A DNA stretch of 64,000 nt from Roseinatronobacter domitianus (GTDB taxonomy: Bacteria > Pseudomonadota > Alphaproteobacteria > Rhodobacterales > Rhodobacteraceae): the NCBI RefSeq assembly GCF_023336755.1, contig NZ_JALZWP010000013.1:17343-81342 (forward strand), read 5' to 3'. A model generated the notes under the pieces. The model was not told the DNA's origin and searched no databases. It worked only from the letters and a program-made list of their open reading frames with translations. Both the position numbers and the translations under genes were made by a program. Shown here piece after piece: positions 63,242 through 64,000 of the stretch (position 1 is the stretch's first letter; each line of letters begins with the position of its first letter).

Positions 63242-63850
63242 ATGGCTGTAGACAGACGTTTTTTCTTGTTGGGTGCCGCCGGCTTTGGGCTGTCGGCTTG
63301 TAGCGGGTCTTTCAATCGCGAAGCTGGGATCAGCCTGGACGAAGGCGGTTTCGGCAACCCGAGCATGCATAATCACCTTGTCCAGACCGGTCAGATCAGT
63401 CTGGCTGAGATTATGACGCGGCGCTTCCATGACGAAGTGCCCTCGATGGTGAATTTCGATTTCGGCAGCGCCGCGCTATCCTCCGAGGCACAGGGCATCC
63501 TGCATGTCCAGGCCGATTGGATGAAGCGGTTCCCTGAACTGCGTTTCACTGTCTATGGGCATACGGACGCGGTGGGCAGCAGTGCCTCCAACCATCGGCT
63601 TGGGTTGCGGCGCGCGCAGGCGGTGCGGCGGTTCCTTGTGGGGCGTGGCGTCCCACATCGCAGCATCATCGCGGTTGTCTCGCGCGGGGAGGAGCAGCCG
63701 CTTATCGTCAGCGAGGGGCGTGAGCCTGCCAACCGGCGCACTGTAACAGAGATTTCCGGCTCCATGCGGCGTCATCCCAACATCATCAACGGCGAATATG
63801 CGCGAATCATTCATCGCGAATATGTTGCCGCTGCGACAGAACTGCCTTGA
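63242..63850 (+). CDS. OmpA-family lipoprotein of the tad locus
   Basis: A 202-residue protein with a lipoprotein signal (GFGLSACSGS, Cys about residue 21) and a C-terminal OmpA/MotB peptidoglycan-binding domain (about 75-185) with VNFDFGSAALSSEA, VYGHTDAVGSS and NRRTVTEI. It probably anchors or stabilises the secretin at the outer membrane, as OmpA-like lipoproteins in many tad loci. ATG 63242 is chosen because the lipoprotein signal begins there. It starts 34 bases after cpaC. Confidence 0.9.
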   Translation: MAVDRRFFLLGAAGFGLSACSGSFNREAGISLDEGGFGNPSMHNHLVQTGQISLAEIMTRRFHDEVPSMVNFDFGSAALSSEAQGILHVQADWMKRFPELRFTVYGHTDAVGSSASNHRLGLRRAQAVRRFLVGRGVPHRSIIAVVSRGEEQPLIVSEGREPANRRTVTEISGSMRRHPNIINGEYARIIHREYVAAATELP

Positions 63851-64000
63851 CCACTTGCCGGAAAGCAGGAACCGGGAGTGTCATGAACTTTGTGTATCTG
63901 GTCTGGCCCATGCGGGTTTCAGATACGGTTACGCATTGAAGCGATCCTCGAACATTATGGCGAAATGGTTGCGGGCGGCAAACCATTCCCGGACATTTCG
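63851..64000. other. Window end, no gene assigned
   Basis: After the OmpA lipoprotein stop, an ATG at 63883 with GGGAG upstream leads only to a stop at 63937. Other frames on both strands stay open to the window edge, but too little is visible to call a gene. The next tad gene (cpaE-type ATPase) would be expected here and is not recognisable from these bases. Confidence 0.5.

Overview
The window is chromosomal DNA from a GC-rich alphaproteobacterium, almost certainly order Rhodobacterales (Roseobacter/Rhodobacter type). The evidence is a separate F0 ATP synthase operon with two b-type subunits (atpI-B-E-F'-F), a phosphatidylcholine synthase, a scoA/scoB CoA-transferase pair, a Flp/Tad pilus start with an atypical pilin, and the general codon and base usage. 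The genus cannot be fixed from sequence alone. Gene density is high, with many ATGA/GTGA start-stop overlaps. Nearly everything looks like core or near-core chromosome. There is no prophage, no CRISPR array, no rRNA or tRNA gene and no recognisable insertion sequence.

Layout. 0.2-2.0 kb: a DUF465 protein and purE-purK. 2.1-3.9 kb: a ParA-type ATPase and an Lrp regulator divergent from a LysE exporter. 4.0-7.8 kb: a TAXI-type TRAP transporter (receptor, DUF1850 protein, fused permease) whose 3' end overlaps a convergent ArsR gene. 8.0-10.6 kb: the F0 operon. 10.6-20.4 kb: FCD regulator, OmpA lipoprotein, Ada-like repair protein, MFS transporter, fmt with two tandem deformylase genes (one degenerate), a C-S lyase, an exported metallo-hydrolase, a glutathionyl-hydroquinone reductase and an L,D-transpeptidase. 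20.5-27.1 kb (minus strand): a bacterial voltage-gated sodium channel, an RNA methyltransferase, an ABC exporter, CCA-adding enzyme, a CoA Nudix hydrolase and Hsp33. 27.2-31.6 kb: Nudix-GNAT pair, a response-regulator/PP2C phosphatase divergent from an Hpt protein, ilvA and a thioesterase. 31.7-44.1 kb: argG, gpmI-envC-ctpA-rppH, priA, transaldolase, DUF484-xerC-pcs and a 3-hydroxyacyl-CoA dehydrogenase. 44.1-45.3 kb is the one accessory-looking patch: a mini zinc-ribbon gene, a repeat-bearing gap and an AT-rich HEPN-type gene directly behind parE. 45.3-54.0 kb: parE, ArsR/ArsP-type permease, ilvBN with a leader-peptide attenuator, FKBP isomerase, trmB, lipase, Nudix. 54.1-59.2 kb: topA and the scoA-LOV-scoB operon. 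59.2-64 kb: a lytic transglycosylase and the start of a tad pilus locus (flp, cpaB, cpaC, OmpA lipoprotein).

Most interesting points. (1) A complete LOV blue-light sensor joined to an HWE/HisKA_2-type ATPase domain sits between the two subunit genes of succinyl-CoA:3-ketoacid CoA transferase, and its phospho-acceptor histidine appears to be missing; this is the best candidate for an undescribed system. (2) ilvBN is preceded by a short leader peptide with five consecutive Leu/Val/Ile codons and a terminator. (3) A NavBac sodium channel carries the TLESWSM filter. (4) A deformylase paralogue has lost both its metal-ligand cysteine and its catalytic glutamate. (5) A HEPN ribonuclease-like gene lies behind parE. 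(6) Transcription within the atp and flp operons appears graded by internal hairpins. Dispersed GC-rich palindromes and a short CTTCATCTTGC-type repeat occupy several intergenic spaces.
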